Shown: one piece after another, positions 1-8,657 of the stretch
Layout: each line of letters starts with the position of its first letter
Position numbering within the stretch: the first letter of the stretch is position 1
Assembly: GCA_900769965.1 (NCBI GenBank)
Contig: CAAGIQ010000116.1
Location: 1-21,818 of the forward strand
Length of the DNA stretch: 21,818 nucleotides
Direction of reading: 5' to 3'
DNA from: Bacilli bacterium
GTDB taxonomy: Bacteria > Bacillota_I > Bacilli_A > RFN20 > CAG-288
The notes under the pieces: model-generated
What the model was told of the DNA's origin: nothing
Databases searched by the model: none
The model's input: only the letters and a program-made list of their open reading frames with translations
Made by a program: the position numbers and the translations under genes

Positions 1-131
1 ATAATGATTTTTAGATGATAATTTTATTCTCAAAATCTTTAAAACTAATAATTGTTTCCTTGCTTTTAATATGCAGTCTTCTTTTCACTCGCTTGTAGTT
101 TAGCAACAAATCGATTTACCCTTTATAACAT
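1..131. other. AT-rich non-coding start of window
   Basis: No gene, tRNA or convincing terminator is visible here. On the minus strand, TGTTATAAA (read 130 to 122) resembles an extended -10 box, and an AGGAAA stretch near 60-66 could be a ribosome binding site. No ATG follows it inside the window, so a divergent gene to the left is possible but unsupported. Confidence 0.4.
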
Positions 132-153
132 CATTATTATCTTGATAATAATG
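132..153. promoter_or_regulatory. Perfect 10-bp inverted repeat over the secG -35 box (possible operator)
   Basis: CATTATTATC, a 2-base centre TT, then GATAATAATG form a perfect dyad. It covers the whole -35 hexamer (142-147) of the secG promoter. The stem is nearly all A/T and is not followed by a T-run, and it lies upstream of the expected transcription start. It therefore fits a protein-binding site better than an RNA terminator. No regulator can be named. Confidence 0.45.
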
Positions 154-170
154 GTATTAACAAGTATAAT
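142..170 (+). promoter_or_regulatory. Promoter of secG
   Basis: TTGATA (142-147), a 17-base spacer and TATAAT (165-170) give a near-perfect sigma-A-type promoter. Transcription should start near 177, about 30 bases before the secG start codon. Confidence 0.85.
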
Positions 171-205
171 ATCTAAGAAATCTTTAAAAGGTTTTGGAGG
201 ATACA

Positions 206-433
206 ATGTCTGGATTAGAAATTACTTTATTTGTTATATCGATCATTTTAATCTTATTAGGTTTATTAACCGGTGGTAAATCAGAAGGTGCTTCTGGTGC
301 TATTACTGGTGGAACAAAGATGAACATTTTTGCTCACACTAAAGAAAGAGGCGTCGATAAAATTCTTTCTTACATCACATTGGGCTTTGCAATCTTGTTC
401 TTCTTATTCGGAATCTTAGCCCGCTACTTATAA
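206..433 (+). CDS. secG: Preprotein translocase subunit SecG
   Basis: SecG is the small subunit of the SecYEG protein-export channel in the cytoplasmic membrane. The 75-residue product has two hydrophobic segments (about residues 4-22 and 54-73). They flank a Gly/Ser-rich loop with GASGAITGG and a KERGVDKIL stretch, both typical of SecG. The ATG at 206 is preferred over the in-frame TTG at 194, because that TTG is part of the ribosome binding site TTGGAGG (194-200), 5 bases before the ATG. The gene has its own promoter with a dyad over the -35 box and is followed by a terminator-like hairpin. The order secG-rnr-smpB is common in Firmicutes, which supports all three calls. Confidence 0.93.
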   Translation: MSGLEITLFVISIILILLGLLTGGKSEGASGAITGGTKMNIFAHTKERGVDKILSYITLGFAILFFLFGILARYL

Positions 434-438
434 TTGTT

Positions 439-465
439 AAAGAGGGCCTTCCCTCTTTTATTTTT
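439..465 (+). terminator. Hairpin terminator or attenuator after secG
   Basis: AAAGAGGG (439-446) pairs perfectly with CCCTCTTT (451-458) across a 4-base loop, followed by a T-rich tract (459-465) broken by one A. No clear promoter lies between this hairpin and rnr, so it probably reduces rather than abolishes read-through into rnr-smpB. Confidence 0.75.
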
Positions 466-523
466 ACCTTTTTATTCGTTATTTGGAAACTTAGTTAACT
501 TACACACATAGGAGATTTTTTAT

Positions 524-2824
524 ATGGACTTTACAAGAGAAAAACTTATTAAATTTATTGGAAACAAAGCTAAAACCTTGAAGGATATAGCTAAACAATT
601 TCAAGTCTCTACAAAAGAAGCAGAAGATGAGATAAATCTTTTGATTGAAAACGGTAATGTCATCTCTTCCATTAACGGATATGTCTTATGCCATACTGTG
701 GATATCTACCTTTGTAGAATAGTTCTACGTAAGTCCAACTTTGCCTATGTCACCCCAGTTAACGAATCATATAAAGCACTTTTAGAAGGAGATGTAAGAG
801 TTTCAGGTAATTCATTAAAAGGCTACATCTTAGGTGATTTAGTCTACGTTAAAGCCGATTACTCAGGAGAAGGAAAAATCGTCGGATTATATAGACGTAA
901 AGACTACATCGCCGGACCTATATATAAAAACAAAACCTCAGGTTTTTTAGTCAAAGCTAAAGAAGTTGAAGATACCGATATAAAGATTGTCATGGATGAT
1001 TCCATCCCTTCTTTAAGCGATGGCGATCTTGTAAAGTGCAAGATTGTTTCTTACACAGTCGATACGATCAAAGTTAAATTTGAAGATCTTCTAGTGAAGC
1101 ACGATGAAGTAGGAAGCGATATCTCTTCGATCATCGTCTCTTTAGATGCGCCACTTAACTTCCCTTCAGAAGTCTTAATCGAATCTAAACTCATTCCTCA
1201 AGAAGTGAGTGAAAAAGATATTATTGGTAGAGAGGATTTCCGCTCTAAACTCATAGTAACTATCGATGGCGATGATGCTTTAGATTTCGATGATGCTGTC
1301 GAAGTAACTAAAACCGATTACGGATATGTTTTAGGGGTTCACATCGCTGATGTCGGCCACTATGTTAAACCTAACTCCTTCATCGATAAAGAAGCTGAGA
1401 TAAGAGGAACTTCGATCTACGTAGCAGATAGAGTAGTTCCAATGCTCCCTAAAGAATTATCTAATGGAATCTGTTCATTAAATCCTAAAGTCGATAGATT
1501 GACTCTTTCTTTAATTATGAACGTCGATGAATCTGGTAACGTCTATAAATCGAAGCTAGTTCAAGGCGTTATCAATTCTAAAGCTCGCTTAACCTACAAA
1601 GAAGTTAATAACCTTTTCGATAACGGAGATAAAGGTAATCTCTCAAGTGAACTAGTTGAAATGCTTCTTAACATGAAAGAAGTTAGCAAGAAGATAAGGC
1701 GTAGAAGAGAAAGAAACGGAGCTTTAGATTTAGACTCTACCGAACTTAAGTTCACCTTAGATGAGTTAGGTAATCCAACTGAAGTAGCTAAACGTGTTCA
1801 ACTTGATGCTGAAAAGATGATCGAAGATTTCATGATCGTCGCTAACGTTGAAATCGCTAAGCTTCTTTCAGAGCTCAACATTCCAACTCTCTATAGAATT
1901 CATGATAATCCGCCTTCGGATAAGATTGAAAACTTACGTCACACCTTGCGTTCTTTAAATCTTTTGGAAAACTTCCCTTCTAAGATATCTTCAAAATCTC
2001 TCTCCTATTACCTTAATAACATCAAGGATGAGAAGACTCATGAAATAGTTTCTACCTTCTTATTACCTTCCTTAGCTAAAGCCAAATATTCTCCTTCAAA
2101 TTCAGGTCATTTCGGCTTAGCAGAAGAGAACTATCTCCACTTCACTTCGCCTATTAGAAGATATCCAGATCTCATAGTTAATAGAACCTTACACGATTAC
2201 TATTTCGAAAAAGAAAAGTTTAACTATAGCCGTCTTTATTCGCGATTAGTTAGCTTAGGTCATTTAACTTCCGAATGTGAAAGAAGAGCTACAACTATCG
2301 AAAGAAGAGTCGATGATTTAGAAAGTGCCAAGTATATGGCTAACCATATTAACGAAGAATACGAAGGTATGATAGTTAACATTCAAAAGTATGGAATGTT
2401 CATCGAGTTAGATAACGGAATCGAAGGCTTGTTATCTATCGAAGACATCAACCCTTCATTTAAATATACCTATGTTGATAAGCATATGGATATTCAATCG
2501 ACTAACAAGACTCCACGCGAAATCTATAAGTTAGGTAACAAGATGAAAGTCTTTATTAAATCTGTCGATATCGAACATACGCAAGTTAACTTATATACTA
2601 AAGAAGCTAAAGAAATCGCCGATTCTCTCGCAGTCTATCAAATCAAAGAAAAGAAAGAAAAAGAAGAATTAAAACGCAAGAAAGACGATTCTAGAGTAAA
2701 AAAAGATCGTAAACCTAATTATAAAAATTCCCACTCATCATCTAAGAAGAAAGTCTATTACAATTCTAAAGGTGAAAAGAGAGGAAATTATTCAAAAGGA
2801 AGAAAAGATGCCAGACGCAAATAG
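524..2824 (+). CDS. rnr: Ribonuclease R (3'-5' exoribonuclease)
   Basis: RNase R degrades structured RNA from the 3' end and takes part in rRNA, mRNA and tmRNA-linked decay. The 766-residue protein has the family layout: an N-terminal winged-helix-like region (about 1-60), cold-shock/OB domains (about 60-230), and the RNB catalytic domain. The metal-binding motif DDALDFDD is at residues 250-257 and HFTSPIRRYPDL is near 540-551. An S1 domain (about 612-690) and a Lys/Arg-rich tail follow. The ATG at 524 has AGGAG at 510-514. The 3' end overlaps smpB by 17 bases in another frame, so the two are probably translationally coupled. RNase R and SmpB both act in tmRNA trans-translation. The stop is TAG. 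Confidence 0.96.
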   Translation: MDFTREKLIKFIGNKAKTLKDIAKQFQVSTKEAEDEINLLIENGNVISSINGYVLCHTVDIYLCRIVLRKSNFAYVTPVNESYKALLEGDVRVSGNSLKGYILGDLVYVKADYSGEGKIVGLYRRKDYIAGPIYKNKTSGFLVKAKEVEDTDIKIVMDDSIPSLSDGDLVKCKIVSYTVDTIKVKFEDLLVKHDEVGSDISSIIVSLDAPLNFPSEVLIESKLIPQEVSEKDIIGREDFRSKLIVTIDGDDALDFDDAVEVTKTDYGYVLGVHIADVGHYVKPNSFIDKEAEIRGTSIYVADRVVPMLPKELSNGICSLNPKVDRLTLSLIMNVDESGNVYKSKLVQGVINSKARLTYKEVNNLFDNGDKGNLSSELVEMLLNMKEVSKKIRRRRERNGALDLDSTELKFTLDELGNPTEVAKRVQLDAEKMIEDFMIVANVEIAKLLSELNIPTLYRIHDNPPSDKIENLRHTLRSLNLLENFPSKISSKSLSYYLNNIKDEKTHEIVSTFLLPSLAKAKYSPSNSGHFGLAEENYLHFTSPIRRYPDLIVNRTLHDYYFEKEKFNYSRLYSRLVSLGHLTSECERRATTIERRVDDLESAKYMANHINEEYEGMIVNIQKYGMFIELDNGIEGLLSIEDINPSFKYTYVDKHMDIQSTNKTPREIYKLGNKMKVFIKSVDIEHTQVNLYTKEAKEIADSLAVYQIKEKKEKEELKRKKDDSRVKKDRKPNYKNSHSSSKKKVYYNSKGEKRGNYSKGRKDARRK

Positions 2825-3281
2825 AGAAATAAACAATAAACTTATAGCATCAAATAGAAAAGCTAAGTTTGAATATTTTCTTTCAGATTATCTAGAAGTA
2901 GGTTTGGAATTAAAAGGAACAGAGATAAAATCTCTTAGACAAGGCAAATGTTCCCTTTCTGATTCATATATAATAATCAAGAATAACGAAGCTTATATCT
3001 TGAACATGGATATTCCAACTTACGAAAAAGGTAATATTTTTAACCATGAACCAAAAAGAACAAGAAAACTGCTCATGCATAAACATGAGATATTAAAATA
3101 CTCTTCCTATTCAAAAACTAAAGGCTATACCATTATCGCTACTAAGTGCTATCTCAAAAAAGGTAAAGCTAAACTAGAGATAGCTTTAGGTAAAGGTAAA
3201 AACGTCGTTGATAAAAGAGAGACTATAAAGAAAAGAGATATCGAAAGAAACGTTTCTCAAGAATATAAATATCGAGGTTAG
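2808..3281 (+). CDS. smpB: SsrA-binding protein SmpB
   Basis: SmpB binds tmRNA and delivers it to stalled ribosomes. The 157-residue product has the family core: NRKAKFEYF, GLELKGTEIKSLRQGK, DSYIIIKNNE and, near the C terminus, KGKNVVDKRETIKKRD, with a basic tail. The start is placed at the ATG at 2808, inside the end of rnr, with AAGGA at 2796-2800. An in-frame GTG at 2772 would add 12 non-conserved residues and has no better ribosome site. The tmRNA gene itself is not visible downstream. The stop TAG at 3279-3281 lies 2 bases before the next start, and the next gene's GAGG site sits in the last smpB codons. Confidence 0.95.
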   Translation: MPDANREINNKLIASNRKAKFEYFLSDYLEVGLELKGTEIKSLRQGKCSLSDSYIIIKNNEAYILNMDIPTYEKGNIFNHEPKRTRKLLMHKHEILKYSSYSKTKGYTIIATKCYLKKGKAKLEIALGKGKNVVDKRETIKKRDIERNVSQEYKYRG

Positions 3282-3283
3282 TT

Positions 3284-4069
3284 ATGGTTACTTCTACTAC
3301 GCTTCAAATAAAAAGGATGAGCTACTCAGCTCTATTTATAGCATTAAGTGTAATCCTAACAAGATTCCTCTCTTTTGAAGTTGGTTTTTTTAGAGTTGGT
3401 TTTGGCTCTTTACCTATCATTATCTCCTCGATAGTTTGCGGGCCGATATACGGAGCTATTACAGGAATTGGGGCGGATGTTATAGGTGCGATATTCTTTC
3501 CTAAAGGTCCATACTTTTACGGATATACAATCGATGCTATGATTCAAGGCATCTTGCCTTTCCTATTTTTAAAATCCTTGAAAGGACGTTATAAAGCTTC
3601 GTTTATCTATTCTTCTTTAGTAGCATTAGGAATTTTAACCTATGTCATTTTCTTCGTTCTTAACGTTGAAGTCTACTCTAATAAATCGTTAGGTATTAAG
3701 TTTGAAATAACTAACGTACTAAAGTTTGTTATCCCTTCTTTAGTAGTTTTGTACTTCATCATATTCTTATTAGTCTCTTACTTCTTCCATAGACAGAAAA
3801 AGATTCATATCTTTTCTAGAGAAGAAAGATATTTTTCCTTCTTCGACATATATTTAATAAGTATGACAAACACCTTATTCATTTCGATGACTCTATTAAG
3901 CGTATGGAATAATATGATGTTCAACATACCTTATTTAGTAAATTCATTCACACAGTTATTAACATTCTCAGTTAACGGAATCTTAAGATCGATCATAACT
4001 TATCTAGTTTTGATGCCTCTTTGTAAAATAGATCACAACATCGCGGCCTTGCCTTCGTTAAAAAAATAG
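3284..4069 (+). CDS. ECF transporter S component, folate-family (FolT-like)
   Basis: This polytopic membrane protein resembles substrate-binding (S) components of energy-coupling-factor vitamin transporters. The best match from memory is the folate family: RVGFGSLPIIISSIVCGP (about 37-54), then a Gly-rich helix and the FPKGPYFYGYTIDA stretch (about 72-86). S components work with a shared EcfA/EcfA'/EcfT energising module, which is not encoded in this window. At 261 residues it is clearly longer than the usual 170-200. The extra length is two hydrophobic segments and a charged loop in the middle (about 105-190). It starts 2 bases after smpB with GAGG at 3274-3277, so it is probably cotranscribed. 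It ends in tandem TAG TGA stops. Family assignment is firm; folate as substrate is inferred. Confidence 0.82.
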   Translation: MVTSTTLQIKRMSYSALFIALSVILTRFLSFEVGFFRVGFGSLPIIISSIVCGPIYGAITGIGADVIGAIFFPKGPYFYGYTIDAMIQGILPFLFLKSLKGRYKASFIYSSLVALGILTYVIFFVLNVEVYSNKSLGIKFEITNVLKFVIPSLVVLYFIIFLLVSYFFHRQKKIHIFSREERYFSFFDIYLISMTNTLFISMTLLSVWNNMMFNIPYLVNSFTQLLTFSVNGILRSIITYLVLMPLCKIDHNIAALPSLKK

Positions 4070-4110
4070 TGAATATTCCTTTGTCAAGACTAATAATGTA
4101 ATATTTTTAG

Positions 4111-4119
4111 TGCTATACT
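4111..4119 (+). promoter_or_regulatory. Extended -10 promoter of tdk
   Basis: TGCTATACT is an extended -10 element (TGn plus TATACT at 4114-4119). No good -35 box lies 17 bases upstream, which is common with extended -10 promoters. Transcription would start near 4126, leaving a very short leader containing the AGTGAGGA ribosome site (4126-4133). Confidence 0.65.
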
Positions 4120-4142
4120 TTTTCTAGTGAGGAAAACTAACC

Positions 4143-4727
4143 ATGTATCAAGAATTTCAAAACGGCTGGATAGAAGTCATATGTGGCCCTATGTTTGCTG
4201 GAAAATCCGAAGAATTAATTAGAAGAATAAGAACCTTAAAATTTGCCAATAAGAACATCAAATGCTTTAAGCCTTCAATCGATAAACGCTATTCAGAAAC
4301 TGAAATAGCTAGTCACGCTGGAGGAAAGTATGAAGCTTTTGCAGTTACTTCAACAGAAGAAATAGAAAAACTAGTTACTGAAGATACTGAAGTAGTTGCA
4401 ATCGATGAAATCCAATTCTTCGATAATTCGATTATTCCTTTATTAGATAAGTTTGCAAATAGCGGTAAGAGAGTTGTTGTCGCTGGATTAGATATGGACT
4501 TTAGAGGTGAACCTTTTGGAGTTATGCCTACTCTACTAGCCAAAGCTGAATTCGTAACTAAACTTTCCGCTGCTTGTAAAATCTGTGGAAAAGGTGCTAC
4601 AAGAACTCAAAGAATTATCGATGGCAAGCCAGCATACTACGAAGATCCAATCATCGTCGTTGGAGCTAACGAATGCTACGAAGCTAGATGTAGATGCCAC
4701 CACGAAGTTCCTCATAGATCAAAATAA
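4143..4727 (+). CDS. tdk: Thymidine kinase (type II)
   Basis: Thymidine kinase phosphorylates thymidine to dTMP with ATP in the pyrimidine salvage pathway. The 194-residue protein is the normal size for the type II enzyme. It has the P-loop GPMFAGKS (15-22) and the DEIQFF motif with the catalytic Glu89. A zinc site comes from Cys145 and Cys148 plus a Cys183/Cys185/His186 cluster. The lasso region containing YYEDPIIVVG precedes the last cluster. The start ATG has AGTGAGGA nine bases upstream. The gene has its own promoter and a strong terminator, so it can be expressed independently of rnr-smpB. Confidence 0.96.
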   Translation: MYQEFQNGWIEVICGPMFAGKSEELIRRIRTLKFANKNIKCFKPSIDKRYSETEIASHAGGKYEAFAVTSTEEIEKLVTEDTEVVAIDEIQFFDNSIIPLLDKFANSGKRVVVAGLDMDFRGEPFGVMPTLLAKAEFVTKLSAACKICGKGATRTQRIIDGKPAYYEDPIIVVGANECYEARCRCHHEVPHRSK

Positions 4728-4737
4728 CTACCTTAAG

Positions 4738-4760
4738 CCTTCTTAAGTGAAGGTTTTTTT
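4738..4760 (+). terminator. Terminator of tdk
   Basis: CCTTC (4738-4742) pairs with GAAGG (4749-4753) around TTAAGT, and flanking A-U and G-U pairs can extend the stem. Seven T residues follow (4754-4760). This is a standard intrinsic terminator. Confidence 0.88.
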
Positions 4761-4768
4761 AATGGGAT

Positions 4769-4805
4769 AAAAAAAGAGGAGGTTCACTATTATGTGAATC
4801 CCCCT
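4769..4805 (-). terminator. Terminator of the S8 protease transcript
   Basis: Read on the minus strand, a G-rich arm ending in TTCAC pairs with GTGAA followed by a C-rich arm, around ATAATA, with small bulges. Seven T residues follow (the A-run at 4769-4775). It sits 9 bases after the protease stop and back to back with the tdk terminator, closing the two converging transcripts. Confidence 0.85.
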
Positions 4806-4813
4806 CAAAGAAA

Positions 4814-7800
4814 TTAGCTAATAATTTTATGGAACTTAGTTCTAAGAGATGTTTGATAGCTTGTCAAACCAGTAAGTTTATTGGTTGTTGTAACAACATC
4901 AACTAGATAAGAGAAATCAACAACGATAACTTTAGTTTGACTACCATCTGGAACTGTAACAGTAATCTCTCCATCAGCTAATACTACTTCAGCTTCAACT
5001 AATTTACCATTAGCATCGTAATAATAAATTGCACTAGACTCCAAGTTAATTCCACTTCCATCTTCTTTCAAAACTAATTCAAATGAAGCGCTAGATTCAA
5101 AAGCTTCACCATTGGATTTGAAGACTAATGTATATGTTTTTCCATATTCAGAATCAGTAACTTGTACATCGACAATAACATCTTGGTTAATATCGCCAGA
5201 AATTACTCTATAAGTACCATCAGCGGAACTATAAGTGTTAAGTTCTTTAACTAAATCATTATAATTAACATCTATAGAGGTGGTGTTGTATGCTCTATCG
5301 TAAACTCTAATCTTCCACTTAGCAGAAATTAAATCGCTTACTTTAAACATTGCAGTTGTTTCGCCGGTTTCTAAGTCTTCAACAAAATCGGCATTAACTT
5401 TACCATTAGCAGAAGCATACAATAGAGAATTATTATCGGTGGCAACAACTTTTAAATATTGAACGCCATCTTTTACAACAATTCTAACATCCTTAATTTG
5501 TGGCTTAACTGAATCAAAAATCAATTTATATTCCATATGTTGATTAGATGCTGGATTTTCAAGAGTTGATTCACCAAATCTTAACGAAGCCTCTGAAGTA
5601 TAGTCAAACACCATCTTGTATTCACCATCTTTATAAGAACCTGTTTTAACAAAACCATTAGCAGTTTCTCTATATGGATAAAGTGGAACAATAGAATAAG
5701 CTCTATCAGCTATATAATTTGAATCACCTAACATATCAATGTTAAATATAGATCTATTCAATCTATAGCTATTTGGTGTGTGGCTATTATCATCGTTCAT
5801 CCACAAACCAGCATATAAAGCAGAGAACATGTGATCATCGATTATAAGCGAACCTGCGCTGTTATAAATTTTTAAAGAGTTAGTCGCAACAGTACCCAGA
5901 ACGAATTGTTGAATATACATTACATCTGAGGCAGAAGTACCACCAACATAGAAAGTATTATCTTCATATTCGTATTTACCTGTTGCTACGTTATAACCCA
6001 TTGGCTTTCCTAAAGAAGATAAACTAGCAGTATTATTAAGAACTGAATCGATGCTCTTGGCAGATCCCGCTCCTAAAATAATTTGTGAACTGTAATCAGC
6101 ATTAAGACCGAATGAGTTAGCATCAGAAATAGTCTTTATAGCACTATTCAATAAAGAAGATTGATAGATAACTCCTTCTTTCTTTTCAAAATTGAATGGT
6201 TCAACTAATCTAGTAGAAGTAAAGTCTCCATAGAATCCAAGATATGGAATATTTAATGTCTCAGAATTAACATTTTCTGGTTCTAAAACTACATAGCCTT
6301 CGACATATGTTCCTGAAACAGCTCCATCTTCATATTTGAAAATATTTTCAATATTAGCTTTTTCCTCAGCAGTAAGATTAAGTTCAATTGAAACTGATTG
6401 AGAAGAATTTCCGGCAACTGTAACTGGAGTAGAAGAGAACTTTCTAATCTCATTATCATATACCGTCATGTATGTCGTTCCATCTTTCTCTACTTCTCTT
6501 TCATTACCATATTGATCTAATTCATTAGAAGTATCAACAGTTCTTGGAATCATTACTGAAACAGTTGGAGTATATGTTTCAGAAGTGACGGATTCATTAT
6601 GAATTTTAAAGTTTAAAGTAAATTCTCCAGTAGTAGAATACCCGAGTTCAATCTTAGAAGTGCTTGGTTTTGTAACGTTGCTATATTCAGCAATTAAACC
6701 TCTAGTATCACTTCCTTCAAGGTAAGCTTTTGTATTTAGGGCATCACTAATATTGATTAATCCTGCTCCTTGTCTACGTGGAGAATAATATACTCCTCTT
6801 GCGTCTACCATTGGATCAGCAGTAGACATAGTCTTCATAATCAACGATTTTTTCTCGACTCCTTGGGACAATAGAACTGCTAAGGCCCCAGAATAGTTTG
6901 GAGTAGCCATAGAAGTACCAGTATAGTCAGCATATCCAGAAGAAGGAGCATCATTTTCTCCTAAATTAATAACACCGGCGGTAACTGCAGTTCCTGGAGA
7001 GGAAATATCAGGTTTAATTGAAAGAGAAGAAGTAGTTCCTGAACTTGATGATGGATTGATTCTTTTCTTCATAGACTCATTAACAGGTGAATCAACTAAA
7101 ATCCTAAGCTTTTGATCTTCGTCTGCAACGATATCTTCATAAGCAGATTTTTTTACAAATCCACATGGAATTGTGATATCTGGATAGTTATCAACACTCA
7201 TTGAAACCATAGTATCACTATCGACATTATCGTAGACAATACAAGCAATAGCCCCTTTATTTTGAGCAATAGAAATCTTTTGGCCGAATTCTGTTTCGCC
7301 CCTTTGAACAATGGCCACTTTTCCAGAAACATCAATATTAGCATAATCAGTTTCTTTCCCTAATCCAGGAACTAAAACATAATCATAACTCTTGTTATTT
7401 TCTGCAGTAAATAATTTTTTTAGAGAAAGGTTCTCGTTTGATGTATCAGAGAAGACATAAACACTTCCGTTGAATTCAACACCGGTGCCTATATAGAAAT
7501 CATTATAGGTATTAGCTACAACCATCAATCTATCATCACAAGCGAAACTTCCTACATCACCATTTTGAGTGAAAGTTGGAATATCGTACTTGTAATCATC
7601 GTATAATCTAAAAGTTTCTTTACCATTGTTTCCAGCAGCAACATTAAAAATGATTCCAGCTTGATTCATGGTTTCAAAGATAGTATCAATAACAGAATCA
7701 CCTTGTGAATTCTTACTAAATTCATTAATTGGTGACCCCATAGACATGGAAATAACATCTGCACCTAATCTTACAGAATCTTCTACCGCTTCCAGAATAT

Positions 7801-8641
7801 CAGCATCATATGCTCCACTACCATCTTGAGCAACCTTCATCAAAGAAAGCTGAGCATAAGGAGCAACACCCTCATATGAAGAAGATTTACCTGCGATAGA
7901 TGTTGATACGTGAGTTCCATGAGAAGCGTCTTTATAGTAAACATTTGTGTCATTCTTCTTTGTAAGAGCTGAACCACCATAGTCAAAGAAGTAAGGAACT
8001 TTATCGTTTAATCTATCAGCGTCTTTACCGATAAATCCTTCTTGAGCTTTCTTCTCTGTAAAATAAGCTTCATTATATTTTCCTACATTTCCATTTAAAT
8101 TATCAGAATAGGCTTCATGATAAATTGTCTTATCGCCCGAATTATCGATAAAGAATCCATCATCTAAAACAGAAACTAAAACATCCTTACCTGGATTTTC
8201 AACATTTGGCCTATTCATAGTACCTATAGAATAGTTTTCGTGAACAGTTTCAGAAGCTTCATTTATATCAGTTACATCAACAGATAGCATTTGGTGTTTA
8301 GTGTTATTGTAAATGTTTTTGACTTCTGGCAATTGTTTAATTCTATTTACATCATCACTATCTAACTTGATACAAAATCCATTTATCGAATGAGTGAAAT
8401 GTGTGATTTCTTTCTCGTTAATCTTAGCTGACGAAAGAACTTTGATTTGAGAAATAACCTTATTTTGATTTTTTATCAAATTGCTATATGAACCACCTTT
8501 ATCTAAAGCTAAAGGCTTATCATTAAGCTCAACAATGTAAGAATCACTTTCTGTCAAATAATCTAAGCTAACTGGTCTTTCTACAGCAAGTGTTGAAAGA
8601 ACCACAGCGGTAGATAAAAAAGCAACAATCTTTTTATTCAT
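4814..8641 (-). CDS. Secreted subtilisin-like serine protease (S8, lactocepin/C5a-peptidase type)
   Basis: A large extracellular endopeptidase expected to cut proteins into peptides. The 1275-residue product has a signal peptide (about 1-20), an inhibitor-I9-like propeptide (about 33-115) and an S8 catalytic domain. The triad is Asp160 (VLDDG), His241 (SHGTHV) and Ser577 (GTSMATP), with the oxyanion Asn338 (AAGN). A protease-associated domain is inserted at about 425-520. SPRRQGAGLI (about 620-629) and an Fn3-like domain ending near IPYLGFYGDF (about 660-807) are typical of cell-envelope proteinases. No LPXTG signal or C-terminal membrane helix is seen, so how it is held at the surface is unknown. 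The start has AGGAG at 8651-8655 and lies 16 bases after the lipoprotein gene, implying one transcript. It follows a complete opp operon, fitting peptide nutrition. Confidence 0.93.
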   Translation of the reverse strand: MNKKIVAFLSTAVVLSTLAVERPVSLDYLTESDSYIVELNDKPLALDKGGSYSNLIKNQNKVISQIKVLSSAKINEKEITHFTHSINGFCIKLDSDDVNRIKQLPEVKNIYNNTKHQMLSVDVTDINEASETVHENYSIGTMNRPNVENPGKDVLVSVLDDGFFIDNSGDKTIYHEAYSDNLNGNVGKYNEAYFTEKKAQEGFIGKDADRLNDKVPYFFDYGGSALTKKNDTNVYYKDASHGTHVSTSIAGKSSSYEGVAPYAQLSLMKVAQDGSGAYDADILEAVEDSVRLGADVISMSMGSPINEFSKNSQGDSVIDTIFETMNQAGIIFNVAAGNNGKETFRLYDDYKYDIPTFTQNGDVGSFACDDRLMVVANTYNDFYIGTGVEFNGSVYVFSDTSNENLSLKKLFTAENNKSYDYVLVPGLGKETDYANIDVSGKVAIVQRGETEFGQKISIAQNKGAIACIVYDNVDSDTMVSMSVDNYPDITIPCGFVKKSAYEDIVADEDQKLRILVDSPVNESMKKRINPSSSSGTTSSLSIKPDISSPGTAVTAGVINLGENDAPSSGYADYTGTSMATPNYSGALAVLLSQGVEKKSLIMKTMSTADPMVDARGVYYSPRRQGAGLINISDALNTKAYLEGSDTRGLIAEYSNVTKPSTSKIELGYSTTGEFTLNFKIHNESVTSETYTPTVSVMIPRTVDTSNELDQYGNEREVEKDGTTYMTVYDNEIRKFSSTPVTVAGNSSQSVSIELNLTAEEKANIENIFKYEDGAVSGTYVEGYVVLEPENVNSETLNIPYLGFYGDFTSTRLVEPFNFEKKEGVIYQSSLLNSAIKTISDANSFGLNADYSSQIILGAGSAKSIDSVLNNTASLSSLGKPMGYNVATGKYEYEDNTFYVGGTSASDVMYIQQFVLGTVATNSLKIYNSAGSLIIDDHMFSALYAGLWMNDDNSHTPNSYRLNRSIFNIDMLGDSNYIADRAYSIVPLYPYRETANGFVKTGSYKDGEYKMVFDYTSEASLRFGESTLENPASNQHMEYKLIFDSVKPQIKDVRIVVKDGVQYLKVVATDNNSLLYASANGKVNADFVEDLETGETTAMFKVSDLISAKWKIRVYDRAYNTTSIDVNYNDLVKELNTYSSADGTYRVISGDINQDVIVDVQVTDSEYGKTYTLVFKSNGEAFESSASFELVLKEDGSGINLESSAIYYYDANGKLVEAEVVLADGEITVTVPDGSQTKVIVVDFSYLVDVVTTTNKLTGLTSYQTSLRTKFHKIIS

Positions 8642-8657
8642 GATTAAATTCTCCTAA

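Noticed and set aside
1..200. T-box leader, tRNA or tmRNA near secG/smpB
   Set aside because: No T-box core, cloverleaf or tmRNA tag-coding pattern could be found in the plus or minus reading of this stretch or after smpB.
194..205. TTG at 194 as the secG start
   Set aside because: The TTG is the beginning of the ribosome binding site TTGGAGG; the ATG at 206 is correctly spaced behind it.
2772..2807. GTG at 2772 as the smpB start
   Set aside because: It adds 12 residues foreign to SmpB and lies in the lysine-rich rnr tail; the ATG at 2808 has AAGGA upstream.
4313..4543. Minus-strand open frame inside tdk
   Set aside because: It is antisense to a clearly conserved gene, with no ribosome site and no recognisable protein pattern.
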